Assembly (NCBI GenBank): GCA_964406005.1
Contig: CAYOPZ010000033.1
Span: 1 to 34,673 of the forward strand
Source: CAYOPZ01 sp964406005
Lineage (GTDB): Bacteria; Bacteroidota; Bacteroidia; Bacteroidales; SM23-62
DNA: 34,673 nucleotides
Reading direction: 5' to 3'
The notes under the pieces were generated by a model, which worked only from the letters and a program-made list of their open reading frames with translations, was not told the DNA's origin and searched no databases. Positions 1 through 6,946 of the stretch are shown one piece after another. Position 1 is the stretch's first letter, and each line of letters starts with the position of its first letter. The translations under genes were made by a program, and so were the position numbers.

Positions 1-294
1 CCTTTAGGGTTCCCGCAAGGAATCCCCTTCGTTTACGGAGGGGAGGACGTCAAATTACGAAATACATTGAAGAATGTTGAAATCAATACCCGCAGATTTG
101 ATTGCTTTGTCAGATGCCACAGAAGTCATATCATAAATCTCAATTATGTCAGGGAACTCGGGGGAAGTGCTTTGACAAAGAAATGTATTATGGAAATAGG
201 TGATAATGCAATTCCAATATCAAGATCAAGAATTGATTCCGTCCTTGAAAGAATTCAGGAGCTGAATAAGGGACTGTTTGCAGTTCGTCCCTAA
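1..294 (+). CDS. LytTR DNA-binding domain protein, 3' end only
   Basis: The frame is open from the first base of the window, so this is the C-terminal part of a longer gene and not a small ORF starting at the TTG near 67. The visible protein carries the LytTR signature: FVRCHRSHIINLNYV, then a short strand region, then the IPISRSR motif, a final helix (SVLERIQEL) and a short tail. LytTR domains bind DNA as response regulators, usually behind a receiver domain and beside a LytS-type histidine kinase, or as stand-alone one-component regulators. The upstream part is outside the window, so the sensory domain is unknown. The gene ends before a TAnnTTTG promoter-like box at 341, so it is probably not cotranscribed with the next gene. 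Family assignment is firm; full architecture is not visible. Confidence 0.85.
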   Translation, partial: PLGFPQGIPFVYGGEDVKLRNTLKNVEINTRRFDCFVRCHRSHIINLNYVRELGGSALTKKCIMEIGDNAIPISRSRIDSVLERIQELNKGLFAVRP

Positions 295-340
295 AATATT
301 CAGATCATCCCTTAAAATTCACGGTTATCTTCTCCGGTAA

Positions 341-348
341 TACATTTG
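341..348 (+). promoter_or_regulatory. Bacteroidota -7 promoter box (TACATTTG)
   Basis: TACATTTG fits the TAnnTTTG -7 consensus of the Bacteroidota primary sigma factor exactly. No clear TTG is seen at the -33 position. It would start transcription near 353-356, so the peptidase must start at the ATG at 376; the alternative TTG at 346 lies inside this box. Confidence 0.4.
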
Positions 349-375
349 TGTCATGTACAACTAAGCTCTATTATC

Positions 376-1884
376 ATGACATACAGAACCATTGGTTACG
401 GCACATTACTTTTTTTTGTTCTGTTAATTATTACCGGATGTAACACAGGACTGGAAAATCAAAACAGAATTGGAACCAAAATTGAATATATTCCCGATGA
501 TTTGGATTGTTATATTGATTCATTGAAAAAAGGCACTGATTACTATATAATTCCTGATTTTTCATTTAATCCCCCACCACTTTTTATTGGTAAGGACGAA
601 GCCCTGGAAGATGTTCAAACATTTAAATACATAATTGAAACAGGTTATTGCGGAAGATATTATTGGGGGAATAATGGCGTGGATTTTATGGAATTATACC
701 AAAAGCTCGATGATTTTATAGAAGCAAGCCCTGATAAGGTTTCTGTAAAAGATTTTGAGGACACAATTATTGAGAATTTCACAAATTTAAATGACGGCCA
801 TTCAAAACTCATAGGATTTAAAGAAACAGAGTTTGCAAAAGTCAAACATGCTTATTTTGCAGAAATAGTTATAGAAGATCAAAATAACAAATTCATTGTA
901 GTGCAGTCCGATGAACCATTGATTAAGGAAGGAATGCAGTATTCAGACTCAAGTAACAAACTCTTTCAAACCTTATCGCCAACCAACAGGGAACACTATC
1001 TTATCGGAATTCTATCCTATGATAATATTGAGGATCTTGAAATCAGTTTTAATGATAAAACCTACAATGTTCAACTGCACAGGTGCAGAATAAGTGCAGC
1101 AAAAAATTCTGACAGGGTTTTTGAAATTTCCAAAAAGAACAACATAACTTATGTCAGTGTAACCAATTTTGAGGATAAGTACCGGAATCAACTTAAAAAG
1201 TTCGTCAATTCCGGAAGGAAATTAAAAAACAGAAAACTGATAGTGTTTAATCTAATTAACAATGGCGGAGGAAATGCAGCCTATCCACGACTTTTTTTCG
1301 AGAACCTGAATACAAATGCGAAAGGATTTGACTACATGGCAACCCTTCATTCACCCGCTATTAATCAGGCTTATATGCCAGGGAAAAATACATGGTTGAG
1401 TGATAACATTCCGATCGAATGGCTCAAGGAAGATGTAGATCTGGATAAACTCCCGCCAGAATTGGTTCAAACCGTATTGGATATCAGTAACGAAAATGCA
1501 ATATTAAAACAAACACCTGCAATCTATTGGGAGGTTATTGAAAACAAAGTACCGGATACAGGCAATTATCCAGGGAGATTCATCACTATTATAAACAGCA
1601 GGGTTGGATCATCGGCAAACAATGCTACAGCTTTTACAAAATCAATTCCGAACAGCGTACTTGTAGGTGAAAACACCAGCGGTGGGTATACGTTTGGAGA
1701 AGTCATTTATTACAGTTTAAAGCATAGCAGATTAAGGCTGAAGCTGCCAATAAAGATCTTAACACACAGGGGCTTTAATTATGAGCATGGCTTTTTGCCT
1801 GATTATTGGCTAGACTCCGGTGAGCCTGAATTAGAGATCAATAAATGGATAAATAATCCTGAAACATACACGTTCAGTTATTAG
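376..1884 (+). CDS. S41 (C-terminal processing peptidase-like) lipoprotein
   Basis: This 502-residue protein begins with a short charged stretch, a hydrophobic segment (LLFFVLLIITG) and a lipobox ending at Cys, so it is predicted to be a lipoprotein acting in the periplasm or outer membrane. The C-terminal half shows the S41 peptidase fold signature: KLIVFNLINNGGGNA (the D/N-NGGG strand-loop) and, near residues 405-430, INSRVGSSANNATAF followed by VLVGENTSGG. The nucleophile should be Ser412 or Ser413. No PDZ domain is recognised between the N-terminal and catalytic regions, as in the tricorn/IRBP-like and many Bacteroidota S41 proteins. ATG 376 is preferred because the hydrophobic leader follows directly and an earlier TTG overlaps the promoter-like box. 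Substrate unknown. The base composition is AT-rich like its flanks, and an attC-like half-site follows the stop codon. Confidence 0.8.
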   Translation: MTYRTIGYGTLLFFVLLIITGCNTGLENQNRIGTKIEYIPDDLDCYIDSLKKGTDYYIIPDFSFNPPPLFIGKDEALEDVQTFKYIIETGYCGRYYWGNNGVDFMELYQKLDDFIEASPDKVSVKDFEDTIIENFTNLNDGHSKLIGFKETEFAKVKHAYFAEIVIEDQNNKFIVVQSDEPLIKEGMQYSDSSNKLFQTLSPTNREHYLIGILSYDNIEDLEISFNDKTYNVQLHRCRISAAKNSDRVFEISKKNNITYVSVTNFEDKYRNQLKKFVNSGRKLKNRKLIVFNLINNGGGNAAYPRLFFENLNTNAKGFDYMATLHSPAINQAYMPGKNTWLSDNIPIEWLKEDVDLDKLPPELVQTVLDISNENAILKQTPAIYWEVIENKVPDTGNYPGRFITIINSRVGSSANNATAFTKSIPNSVLVGENTSGGYTFGEVIYYSLKHSRLRLKLPIKILTHRGFNYEHGFLPDYWLDSGEPELEINKWINNPETYTFSY

Positions 1885-2015
1885 TATGGTCATAGCCTGC
1901 TGATCTGCCCTGTTGCCAACAACGTATACAATCCATTGCCGGTTAATGGTTTGCGAATGCGGGTATCATAAGTTTATCCCGCTCCCCGAAACCTGCAGGC
2001 GCCCGCAAAGGCCTG
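1885..2015. other. Non-coding region with an attC-like left half-site
   Basis: Just after the peptidase gene, 1911-1940 reads GCCAACAACGTATACAATCC and then a CATTGCCGG stretch. It resembles the left arm of a long attC-like foldback (compare the complete element at 2778-2963). No matching right arm was found before the direct repeat at 2016, so the element looks truncated. The small open frame here (1913-2125) is not considered a gene because its second copy downstream is broken by stops. Confidence 0.3.
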
Positions 2016-2156
2016 CAACTACCGATAAGATTCAGAAGGGATTCATTTCGTATATCCGGCACACCAAGTGGAAATATGAACCTTTAGTAAAAAAGACTCG
2101 CATTCCATATCAAATATCCAATTAATGTATAACTTACATTCACCGATAAACGAGTT
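2016..2156. repeat. Direct repeat copy 1 (about 140 bp)
   Basis: This stretch recurs at 2987-3125 with a few substitutions and a short indel. The last roughly 60 bases (from GACTCGCATTCC to the final CGAGTT) are identical in both copies. The two copies bracket the YefM-YoeB module. The repeat ends exactly on the GTT with which the toxin-antitoxin cassette's inverted repeat begins (GTTAGCAC at 2154). A translation in one frame is open in copy 1 but has two stops in copy 2, so it is probably non-coding or the residue of a decayed gene end. Confidence 0.8.
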
Positions 2157-2169
2157 AGCACACATAGAT
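2154..2169. repeat. Left 16-bp inverted repeat of the TA cassette
   Basis: GTTAGCACACATAGAT here is the reverse complement, at 15 of 16 positions, of ATCTACGTGTGCTAAC at 2768-2783. The pair frames the toxin-antitoxin genes and the promoter between them. Confidence 0.75.
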
Positions 2170-2195
2170 GCCCAAAAACAAAAGATTAATTTTAA

Positions 2196-2227
2196 TTTGT
2201 CTGGCTCATTTCTTGTACCTATATTTG
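2196..2227 (+). promoter_or_regulatory. Promoter of the yefM-yoeB operon
   Basis: TTTG at 2196-2199 and TATATTTG at 2220-2227 match the Bacteroidota -33/-7 consensus with a 20-base spacer. The predicted start of transcription is near 2233, about 20 bases before the antitoxin ATG. Confidence 0.65.
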
Positions 2228-2244
2228 TACTAATTAATGTACAA
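2213..2244. promoter_or_regulatory. YefM-type operator (TGTAC palindromes)
   Basis: TTGTAC occurs at 2213 and 2225 and is matched by an inverted GTACAA at 2239-2244, giving overlapping palindromes across the -7 box and start site. E. coli YefM is known to bind palindromes with a TGTACA core at its own promoter. The same core here supports autorepression by the antitoxin or the toxin-antitoxin complex. Confidence 0.55.
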
Positions 2245-2255
2245 TACACCGGGTT

Positions 2256-2510
2256 ATGATAACAACAACAATCTCTAATTTCAGAAAAGACATCAAGAAG
2301 TATCTTGACAGTGTTACTAAAAATTTCGAAACACTTATCATTAATAGAGGAAAAGACAATGGCGTCGTAATCATATCTCTTGATGAATACAACTCTCTTA
2401 CTGCAACACAGCATGAGTTGTCCTCAAAGACAAATGAAGAGAGACTAGATTCAGCAATTGAGAAATTGAAGTCCGGAGAATCATTTGAGAAAAATCTCCT
2501 CGACAAATGA
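2256..2510 (+). CDS. yefM: Antitoxin, Phd/YefM family
   Basis: This 84-residue protein has the YefM/Phd layout. The N-terminal DNA-binding half begins MITTTISNFRKDIKKYLDSV and continues with TLIINRGKDNGVVIISLDEYNSL, the typical strand-turn-helix dimer core. An acidic, helical C-terminal tail (KTNEERLDSAIEKLKSGESF) would wrap and neutralise the toxin. Length is normal for the family. The gene lies about 20 bases behind a consensus promoter with TGTAC palindromes that it is expected to repress. Its last codons overlap the toxin gene by 4 bases (ATGA), indicating translational coupling with antitoxin first, the usual order for this family. Confidence 0.92.
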   Translation: MITTTISNFRKDIKKYLDSVTKNFETLIINRGKDNGVVIISLDEYNSLTATQHELSSKTNEERLDSAIEKLKSGESFEKNLLDK

Positions 2511-2764
2511 AGTACATATTCGTTGATGAATCCTGGGAGGATTATCTGTACTGGCAAAAAACCGATAAAAAAATCTTGAAGAAAATAAACGATCTCCTTA
2601 AAGACATCTCAAGAAATCCATTTTCGGGGAAAGGTAAACCAGAGCCTCTAAAGTACAAATATAAAGGCTATTGGTCGAGAAGAATTGATCACGAACATCG
2701 CCTAATCTATCAAGTTAAAAATGATGAAATCAGGATAGCAAAATGTAGATTTCATTATGATTAA
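2507..2764 (+). CDS. yoeB: Toxin, Txe/YoeB family mRNA interferase
   Basis: This 85-residue protein aligns along its whole length with YoeB of E. coli as I remember it, including DESWEDYLYWQKTDKK, GKGKPEPLKY, the SRRID and EHRLIY motifs and the CRFHYD end. Known catalytic positions of YoeB (Glu46, Arg65, His83, Tyr84) are all present at the same numbers, so the toxin should be active as a ribosome-dependent endoribonuclease that cuts mRNA in the A site. The gene overlaps the antitoxin by 4 bases. It sits with its antitoxin between a 16-bp inverted repeat, as a mobile or cassette-like unit, and an attC-like foldback follows its stop codon. Confidence 0.95.
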   Translation: MKYIFVDESWEDYLYWQKTDKKILKKINDLLKDISRNPFSGKGKPEPLKYKYKGYWSRRIDHEHRLIYQVKNDEIRIAKCRFHYD

Positions 2765-2767
2765 GGT

Positions 2768-2783
2768 ATCTACGTGTGCTAAC
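2768..2783. repeat. Right 16-bp inverted repeat of the TA cassette
   Basis: ATCTACGTGTGCTAAC, partner of the element at 2154-2169 with one mismatch. It begins 4 bases after the toxin stop codon. Its GCTAAC end doubles as the first core of the attC-like foldback. Confidence 0.75.
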
Positions 2784-2963
2784 AAAGGTGTATACGCAAT
2801 TAGGTTTGTCACGCATATTGCACGATGAAATTTAAGGTTAATTATGGCACATTTTTAATCTCAGAAAAATATTTCAGGCAATATGCGCGCCATGTGCCTA
2901 AACACCTGGCGGTGTTCTACCTCGGCACACCACCTTCAACTGCGCATACACCTGAACGTTGGC
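2778..2963. repeat. attC-like long foldback element
   Basis: This gene-free stretch folds on itself at several levels. GCTAAC at 2778 pairs with GTTGGC at 2958 (one G-T pair). AGGTGTATACGCAATT at 2786-2801 pairs with 2938-2953 at 14 of 16 positions. CGCATATTGC at 2812-2821 is a perfect inverted match to 2878-2887. A separate hairpin is formed by TGTGCC/GGCACA and ACACC/GGTGT in 2893-2929. Imperfect arms bounded by an AAC and a GTT core are the hallmark of integron attC recombination sites, although the cores here do not fit RYYYAAC/GTTRRRY strictly and no integron integrase is in the window. A structured transcript end is an alternative reading. Confidence 0.5.
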
Positions 2964-2986
2964 TACAAGGCTTATAAAGCATTAAA

Positions 2987-3125
2987 CAACTACTGATAAG
3001 ATTCAGTAGGGATTCATTTCGTATATCCGGTACGATAAGTGGAAAGATGAATCTTAAAAAAAGACTCGCATTCCATATCAAATATCCAATTAATGTATAA
3101 CTTACATTCACCGATAAACGAGTTG
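2987..3125. repeat. Direct repeat copy 2 (about 140 bp)
   Basis: Second copy of the repeat at 2016-2156. The right-hand 60 bases are identical, the left half carries scattered substitutions. It ends in CGAGTT, after which the sequence differs from copy 1, so both copies share the same right boundary at a GTT. The rest of 2964-3190 has no gene; the first SGNH hydrolase starts at 3191. Confidence 0.8.
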
Positions 3126-3190
3126 TGTTTTTTACTATTGCCATTAATGGTGACCGGAAAGACAATATATAATCCAAAACTTACCAATCA

Positions 3191-3826
3191 ATGAAAAGGA
3201 AAATTGTACTATTGGCATTTTGCCTCTCACAAATAATCGGGTATTCCCAGCAATTCAGACAAGACAGATATGAGGTGCTTCCAACAAAAGAAGCAGGAAG
3301 TATCCTCTTTGTAGGGAATAGTATTACAGACGATTGTGAGTGGGGGGAGTTATTTGAAAATCCCAATGTTTTAAGCAGGGGAATTGACGGAAACACTACT
3401 GCAGCTGTACTGGCAAGAACACATGAATTAACCAGGCATAAACCTTCCAAAGTATTTTTTGCAATAGGAACAAATGATATAGGCGGAAGGGTTCCTGTAG
3501 ATACAATCATTCGGAATATGAGTAAGATTCTGCAGATATTTGCAGAAGAGAGCCCGAACACAAAAATTTATATACAATCCGTGTTGCCGGTAGGGCCAAA
3601 TCCGATGTTTATGAACTTGGGGCATAACAATGATGGTATCCTTGCACTAAATGAACGGTACAAACTGTTCTGTAAAGAAAATAATATCACTTACATCGAC
3701 CTGCATTCGCATTTTCTCGGTGATGACGGTTACATTAATCCAAAATATACGAACGACGATTTACATATTATAGGTGAAGGCTTTTTATTGTGGAAGAGCC
3801 TGGTAATTGATTATGTGAATGAATAA
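3191..3826 (+). CDS. Secreted SGNH/GDSL-type hydrolase
   Basis: This 211-residue protein has an N-terminal signal peptide (MKRKIVLLAFCLSQIIGYSQ, cleavage near residue 20) followed by a single SGNH hydrolase domain. The four blocks are visible: FVGNSIT with nucleophile Ser44, RGIDGNTT with the oxyanion Gly, GTND with the oxyanion Asn, and DDLH with Asp189 and His192. It should be an active periplasmic or surface esterase, most often in this family a carbohydrate O-deacetylase or arylesterase. It leads a three-gene run with a close paralogue and a ChbG/HpnK-like deacetylase, all with signal peptides, which argues for removal of acetyl groups from a glycan. Exact substrate cannot be inferred. 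Confidence 0.85.
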   Translation: MKRKIVLLAFCLSQIIGYSQQFRQDRYEVLPTKEAGSILFVGNSITDDCEWGELFENPNVLSRGIDGNTTAAVLARTHELTRHKPSKVFFAIGTNDIGGRVPVDTIIRNMSKILQIFAEESPNTKIYIQSVLPVGPNPMFMNLGHNNDGILALNERYKLFCKENNITYIDLHSHFLGDDGYINPKYTNDDLHIIGEGFLLWKSLVIDYVNE

Positions 3827-3896
3827 CCGGGATTTGTTTTCAATTGACATCTTTAAAACCAACATAAAGTTAATAAACAGAAAAAATAAGGATCCA

Positions 3897-4586
3897 ATGA
3901 AAAGGACAGGTATACTATTTATAATTGCAATATTTCACCTCACAGTTACAGCTCAGGGTTTTTCAGGGATGGACTTTTCAAAAGCGTTTGCAGCAGGAAT
4001 GGAAAGAAGAGCTGATATTTTCAGGATTATGGCTGTAAAAACCGGATGTATTGAATTTGTTGGTGGGAGCATCATGGAAGATTGTGAGTGGAAAGAATTA
4101 TTTGACAATCCCAATATTATAAACAGGGGAATTGATGGGAATACTACTGTCGATGTACTGAACAGAACAGAAGAACTAACCAGGCATAAACCTTCAAAAG
4201 TGTTTTTGGAGATAGGCACAAGAGATTTAGACAATGGTGTCGGCATGGACACTATTATAGACAATATCAGCAAAATAACCCGGTCTTTTCTTGCAGAAAA
4301 ACCAGATACCAGGATTTATATTTTCTCCGTATTACCGGCAGGGCAGGCCAGACCTGGTGCTATGCCCGGAATGCCTGCCGCGTCAAATGACGATGTAATG
4401 GCTTTTAATGCCCGGTTGAAATCTTTCTGTGAGAAGAATAGATTTACCTGGCTTGATTTATACCCGAACTTTTTGAATGAGGATGAAACGGGACTTGATG
4501 CCAGCCTCGGAAACAGTAATTCCAGATTATCCGTTTCAGGATATGGTTTATTAAAAGATCTTCTTTCGGAATATGTGAATCAATAA
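3897..4586 (+). CDS. Secreted SGNH-like protein with degenerate active site
   Basis: This 229-residue protein is a tandem paralogue of the preceding hydrolase, sharing DCEWKELFDNPN, NRGIDGNTT, LTRHKPSKVF and EYVN with it. ATG 3897 is chosen because a signal peptide (MKRTGILFIIAIFHLTVTAQG) follows directly; the earlier in-frame start at 3819 would overlap the upstream gene and add an unlikely leader. Ser58 survives (FVGGSIM), but block III is GTRD in place of GTND, and the DxxH pair near the C-terminus is replaced by SRLS. The oxyanion Asn, catalytic Asp and catalytic His are therefore missing, so it is probably not an esterase by the usual mechanism. It could be a binding partner or inhibitor-like subunit of its neighbour. 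The frame is intact and the termination codon normal. Confidence 0.82.
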   Translation: MKRTGILFIIAIFHLTVTAQGFSGMDFSKAFAAGMERRADIFRIMAVKTGCIEFVGGSIMEDCEWKELFDNPNIINRGIDGNTTVDVLNRTEELTRHKPSKVFLEIGTRDLDNGVGMDTIIDNISKITRSFLAEKPDTRIYIFSVLPAGQARPGAMPGMPAASNDDVMAFNARLKSFCEKNRFTWLDLYPNFLNEDETGLDASLGNSNSRLSVSGYGLLKDLLSEYVNQ

Positions 4587-4619
4587 CGACTGCTGTTTAA
4601 CAACCATAATCTTATCCAA

Positions 4620-5480
4620 ATGAAAAAATACATTTTAACAGCTACATTATTACTGCTGGTTATATCATTTCTGAATGCGCAGCGCTTGGTTGTCAGAATG
4701 GACGATATGGGTGCATCTCATGCTGAAAACATCGCAGTTATTAAATGTTACCAGGAAGGTATAGGGAGATCTGCCGAAGTAATGACAGTATGTCCGTGGT
4801 TTTTGGAAGCAGCCGCGATGCTGAACGAGAACCCTGGATTAGATGCTGGTATCCATGTTGCATTTAACAGTGAATGGACCAACTATAAATGGAAGCCCTT
4901 AACAGAATGCCCATCCTTGTGTGATGAAGACGGTTATTTGAATATGGGACGGGGAAGTGAAATTAATACGGAGGAAGTAGAAGCAGAATTAAGGGCGCAA
5001 ATAGAAATCGGATTAAAATACATCAAGAATTTAACCCACATATCCGACCATATGTTTTGGACAACACAACCCGGATTGAAAGAAATGGCCATACGTGTTG
5101 CCGGAGAATACGGACTGTATTTGCAGGCTTCGGGCACAGGAGGGCTGGATGAGGAACTCGGGAACCTCAATGCCATATCGTTCATGTCAATCAGAAGGGA
5201 TGAGAACGGAAAACGTCTTTCAAGTTTTATGGAGGTATTAAGATCTTTGGAAAAAGGAAAGACATACTGGTTATTGGAACACCCCGGTCTTGATAACGAA
5301 GAGATGCACGGTATTTATATAATGAGGCCAAACGGGGACAGAAATGATGTGGGAGCAGATCGGCAGGATGTTACAGATACATTTACAAGCCCTGAAGTCA
5401 TGAACTATATAAAGGAAAATGGCATTGAACTGGTATCTTTCGGCGATTTAATCAAGGAGATGGAAGCCAGAAAAAACTGA
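4620..5480 (+). CDS. Secreted ChbG/HpnK (YdjC)-family carbohydrate deacetylase
   Basis: This 286-residue protein has a cleavable signal peptide (to about NAQ, residues 19-21) and the YdjC fold motifs: RMDDMGASHAEN with the metal-binding Asp28/Asp29, DAGIHVAFN with His79, and HISDHMFW with His140 and His144. In characterised relatives (ChbG acting on chitooligosaccharides, HpnK on hopanoid-linked GlcNAc) these bind a divalent metal and remove an N-acetyl group from a sugar. The metal ligands appear complete, so an active enzyme is expected, here exported and not cytosolic as ChbG is. It is 33 bases downstream of the SGNH pair and is probably cotranscribed; together they look like a glycan de-esterification/deacetylation operon. 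Confidence 0.8.
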   Translation: MKKYILTATLLLLVISFLNAQRLVVRMDDMGASHAENIAVIKCYQEGIGRSAEVMTVCPWFLEAAAMLNENPGLDAGIHVAFNSEWTNYKWKPLTECPSLCDEDGYLNMGRGSEINTEEVEAELRAQIEIGLKYIKNLTHISDHMFWTTQPGLKEMAIRVAGEYGLYLQASGTGGLDEELGNLNAISFMSIRRDENGKRLSSFMEVLRSLEKGKTYWLLEHPGLDNEEMHGIYIMRPNGDRNDVGADRQDVTDTFTSPEVMNYIKENGIELVSFGDLIKEMEARKN

Positions 5481-5515
5481 TATATATTGGTAACAAAACT
5501 AAAAACAAGAAATAA

Positions 5516-5547
5516 AGGGAATTCAGGTTAAATCGCTGAAATTCCCT
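5516..5547. terminator. Hairpin after the deacetylase operon
   Basis: AGGGAATTCAG at 5516 pairs with CTGAAATTCCCT ending at 5547 with one bulged base and a loop of about 9. There is no U-tract on the + strand, only an A-tract near 5566, so it is weak as an intrinsic terminator but marks the end of the operon. Confidence 0.35.
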
Positions 5548-5644
5548 CCTGAATATTCAAAGCCAAAAAAAAATTGCTTGATAAAGCAGTTCCTTATCAG
5601 TAAAATAAGGTTTTAATGATCATTGCCGTAATCAATCGACCGTT

Positions 5645-6421
5645 ATGTGTTACTGGGTAGGCAGCAAAAAGGTAAGGGACGAACTGCACCGAAGATCGCA
5701 GGAAGACCCTGAGGACGAGATAGCGCAATTGTACTACGACACGTTCATCGCTCCAGCTATAGCCGGGATCGAGCCCAGAGAGTACTATGTCGCGATCGGG
5801 CAGGGTCATCCTGAACTGACTGTCCTTCTAATAGAGAACAATCAGCTGAAGTTCAGAAACATCGAATGGGGGCTGAACTGGTCGTATACCAACAGGGAGG
5901 GAAAGACCATCGAAAGGGTGCTGCTCAACTCCACCTGTGAAAAGGTTTTCTGGCAGCACAGGGACATCATATATCAAAAAAGGTGCATAATACCTATTGA
6001 CGGTTATTTCGAATTCTACCACTTCAGGGGCGACAAATACCCGTTTTTCATTTACCCCAAAGACGGGGGATTGTTTTATGCCGGGGGGATATGGTCTTCA
6101 CGGGTCAACAGGGATACCGGTGAACTGTCCGGTACGCTTTCGATCATAACCACCCCGCCGAACCCGGTTACCAGGAAACTGCACAACAACCCGAAGGCGC
6201 CAAGCGGGCCGAGAATGCTTCTGCTGATCGAACGTGACCAGGTTATGGATTACCTCAACCCGGGATTGAAGAATAACGAGATCGGTTCATTTTTCAAACC
6301 CATCGCAGAGGACAAAATGCTGTATCACCCGGTAGTGAAATTCCTTAAAAAGGAAAACATAGAATACCTGAGCTCTCCGAAGGTACAGGAACCGTTCCAC
6401 TACCCTGAACTTGTTGCCTGA
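5645..6421 (+). CDS. SRAP domain protein (YedK/HMCES family)
   Basis: This 258-residue protein begins Met-Cys; Cys2 is the residue that, after Met removal, forms the stable thiazolidine link to abasic sites in single-stranded DNA in YedK/HMCES. Other family landmarks are LLNSTCE (the NARAE-like loop with the conserved Asn), RCIIPIDGYFEF with Glu123, IITTPPNP, and TRKLHNNPKAPSGPRM with His180. Length is slightly above the usual 220-235. It protects abasic sites from strand breakage during replication. The gene is monocistronic: the deacetylase operon ends upstream with a hairpin and the next gene is convergent. A sharp rise in GC relative to 1-5480 begins here, suggesting the boundary between accessory and core DNA. 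Confidence 0.92.
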   Translation: MCYWVGSKKVRDELHRRSQEDPEDEIAQLYYDTFIAPAIAGIEPREYYVAIGQGHPELTVLLIENNQLKFRNIEWGLNWSYTNREGKTIERVLLNSTCEKVFWQHRDIIYQKRCIIPIDGYFEFYHFRGDKYPFFIYPKDGGLFYAGGIWSSRVNRDTGELSGTLSIITTPPNPVTRKLHNNPKAPSGPRMLLLIERDQVMDYLNPGLKNNEIGSFFKPIAEDKMLYHPVVKFLKKENIEYLSSPKVQEPFHYPELVA

Positions 6422-6436
6422 ACATCCGTGAGGGCA

Positions 6437-6473
6437 TTGCCGCAAGGCCGGCCCCGGCATAGCGGTCCGGCAA
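6437..6473. terminator. GC-rich hairpin between convergent genes
   Basis: TTGCCG at 6437 pairs with CGGCAA at 6468-6473, with CCGG-CCGG pairing inside. It lies in the 60-base gap between two convergent genes and may end both transcripts, but it lacks a proper U-tract. Confidence 0.35.
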
Positions 6474-6481
6474 GACCCACC

Positions 6482-6820
6482 CTACTTTTTTCCGTTGATA
6501 TTCCTTGAAATCAAGTATGCGACTACAAGCGAAACTCCACCGAAAAAGAATATTGCTGCAGGGTATGACTGTTTACCCCTCATATCTGTATACGTATTTA
6601 GGAGGTAACCCGCCAGTACTCCGAGTGCAATACCAATGGCAAATGTGCCGAGATTCAGCAACCACAAATTTTGTGCTTTGGATGGAGTGCCGAAAAATTT
6701 GTCCGCGCTTTCACCCTTTTCGATAAGCGCCATTCTTTCCTTGTTCCTTGAGCTGATCCAGAGGTAGAATATTCCCAGGACGACTAAAAAGAAAATTGTG
6801 GGTGTTAAAAAAGGCTGCAT
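6482..6820 (-). CDS. Small membrane protein, DUF6249-like
   Basis: This 112-residue protein has three predicted membrane helices: TPTIFFLVVLGIFYLWI near the N-terminus, LLNLGTFAIGIALGVLAGYLL in the middle and AAIFFFGGVSLVVAYLIS near the end, ending in a basic tail. The short cytosolic stretch RNKERMALIEKGE between helices 1 and 2 is typical of the DUF6249 family often encoded next to ECF sigma/anti-sigma pairs in Bacteroidota. It is transcribed divergently from the sigma factor at 6947 and shares its 126-base upstream region, so it may belong to that regulon. No enzymatic motif is seen. Confidence 0.65.
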   Translation of the reverse strand: MQPFLTPTIFFLVVLGIFYLWISSRNKERMALIEKGESADKFFGTPSKAQNLWLLNLGTFAIGIALGVLAGYLLNTYTDMRGKQSYPAAIFFFGGVSLVVAYLISRNINGKK

Positions 6821-6946
6821 GGCTTTATTTTTTAGTTAAACATCGAAATCTGACCGTATGACGCCATTTCCTGAAGGCGGTTACATGTTTTAAAGGATTT
6901 TTGTAATTTTTGTAACCCGAAAGGCAAAACCGCGTCATAAGAAACA

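Noticed and set aside
1913..2125. A 70-residue ORF covering direct repeat copy 1
   Set aside because: The same frame has two stops in copy 2 and the sequence shows no family features; the conserved part is better explained as a DNA repeat.
2016..3125. Classical insertion sequence around the toxin-antitoxin genes
   Set aside because: No transposase gene lies between the repeats, and the flanking repeats are direct copies of about 140 bp, not target-site duplications.
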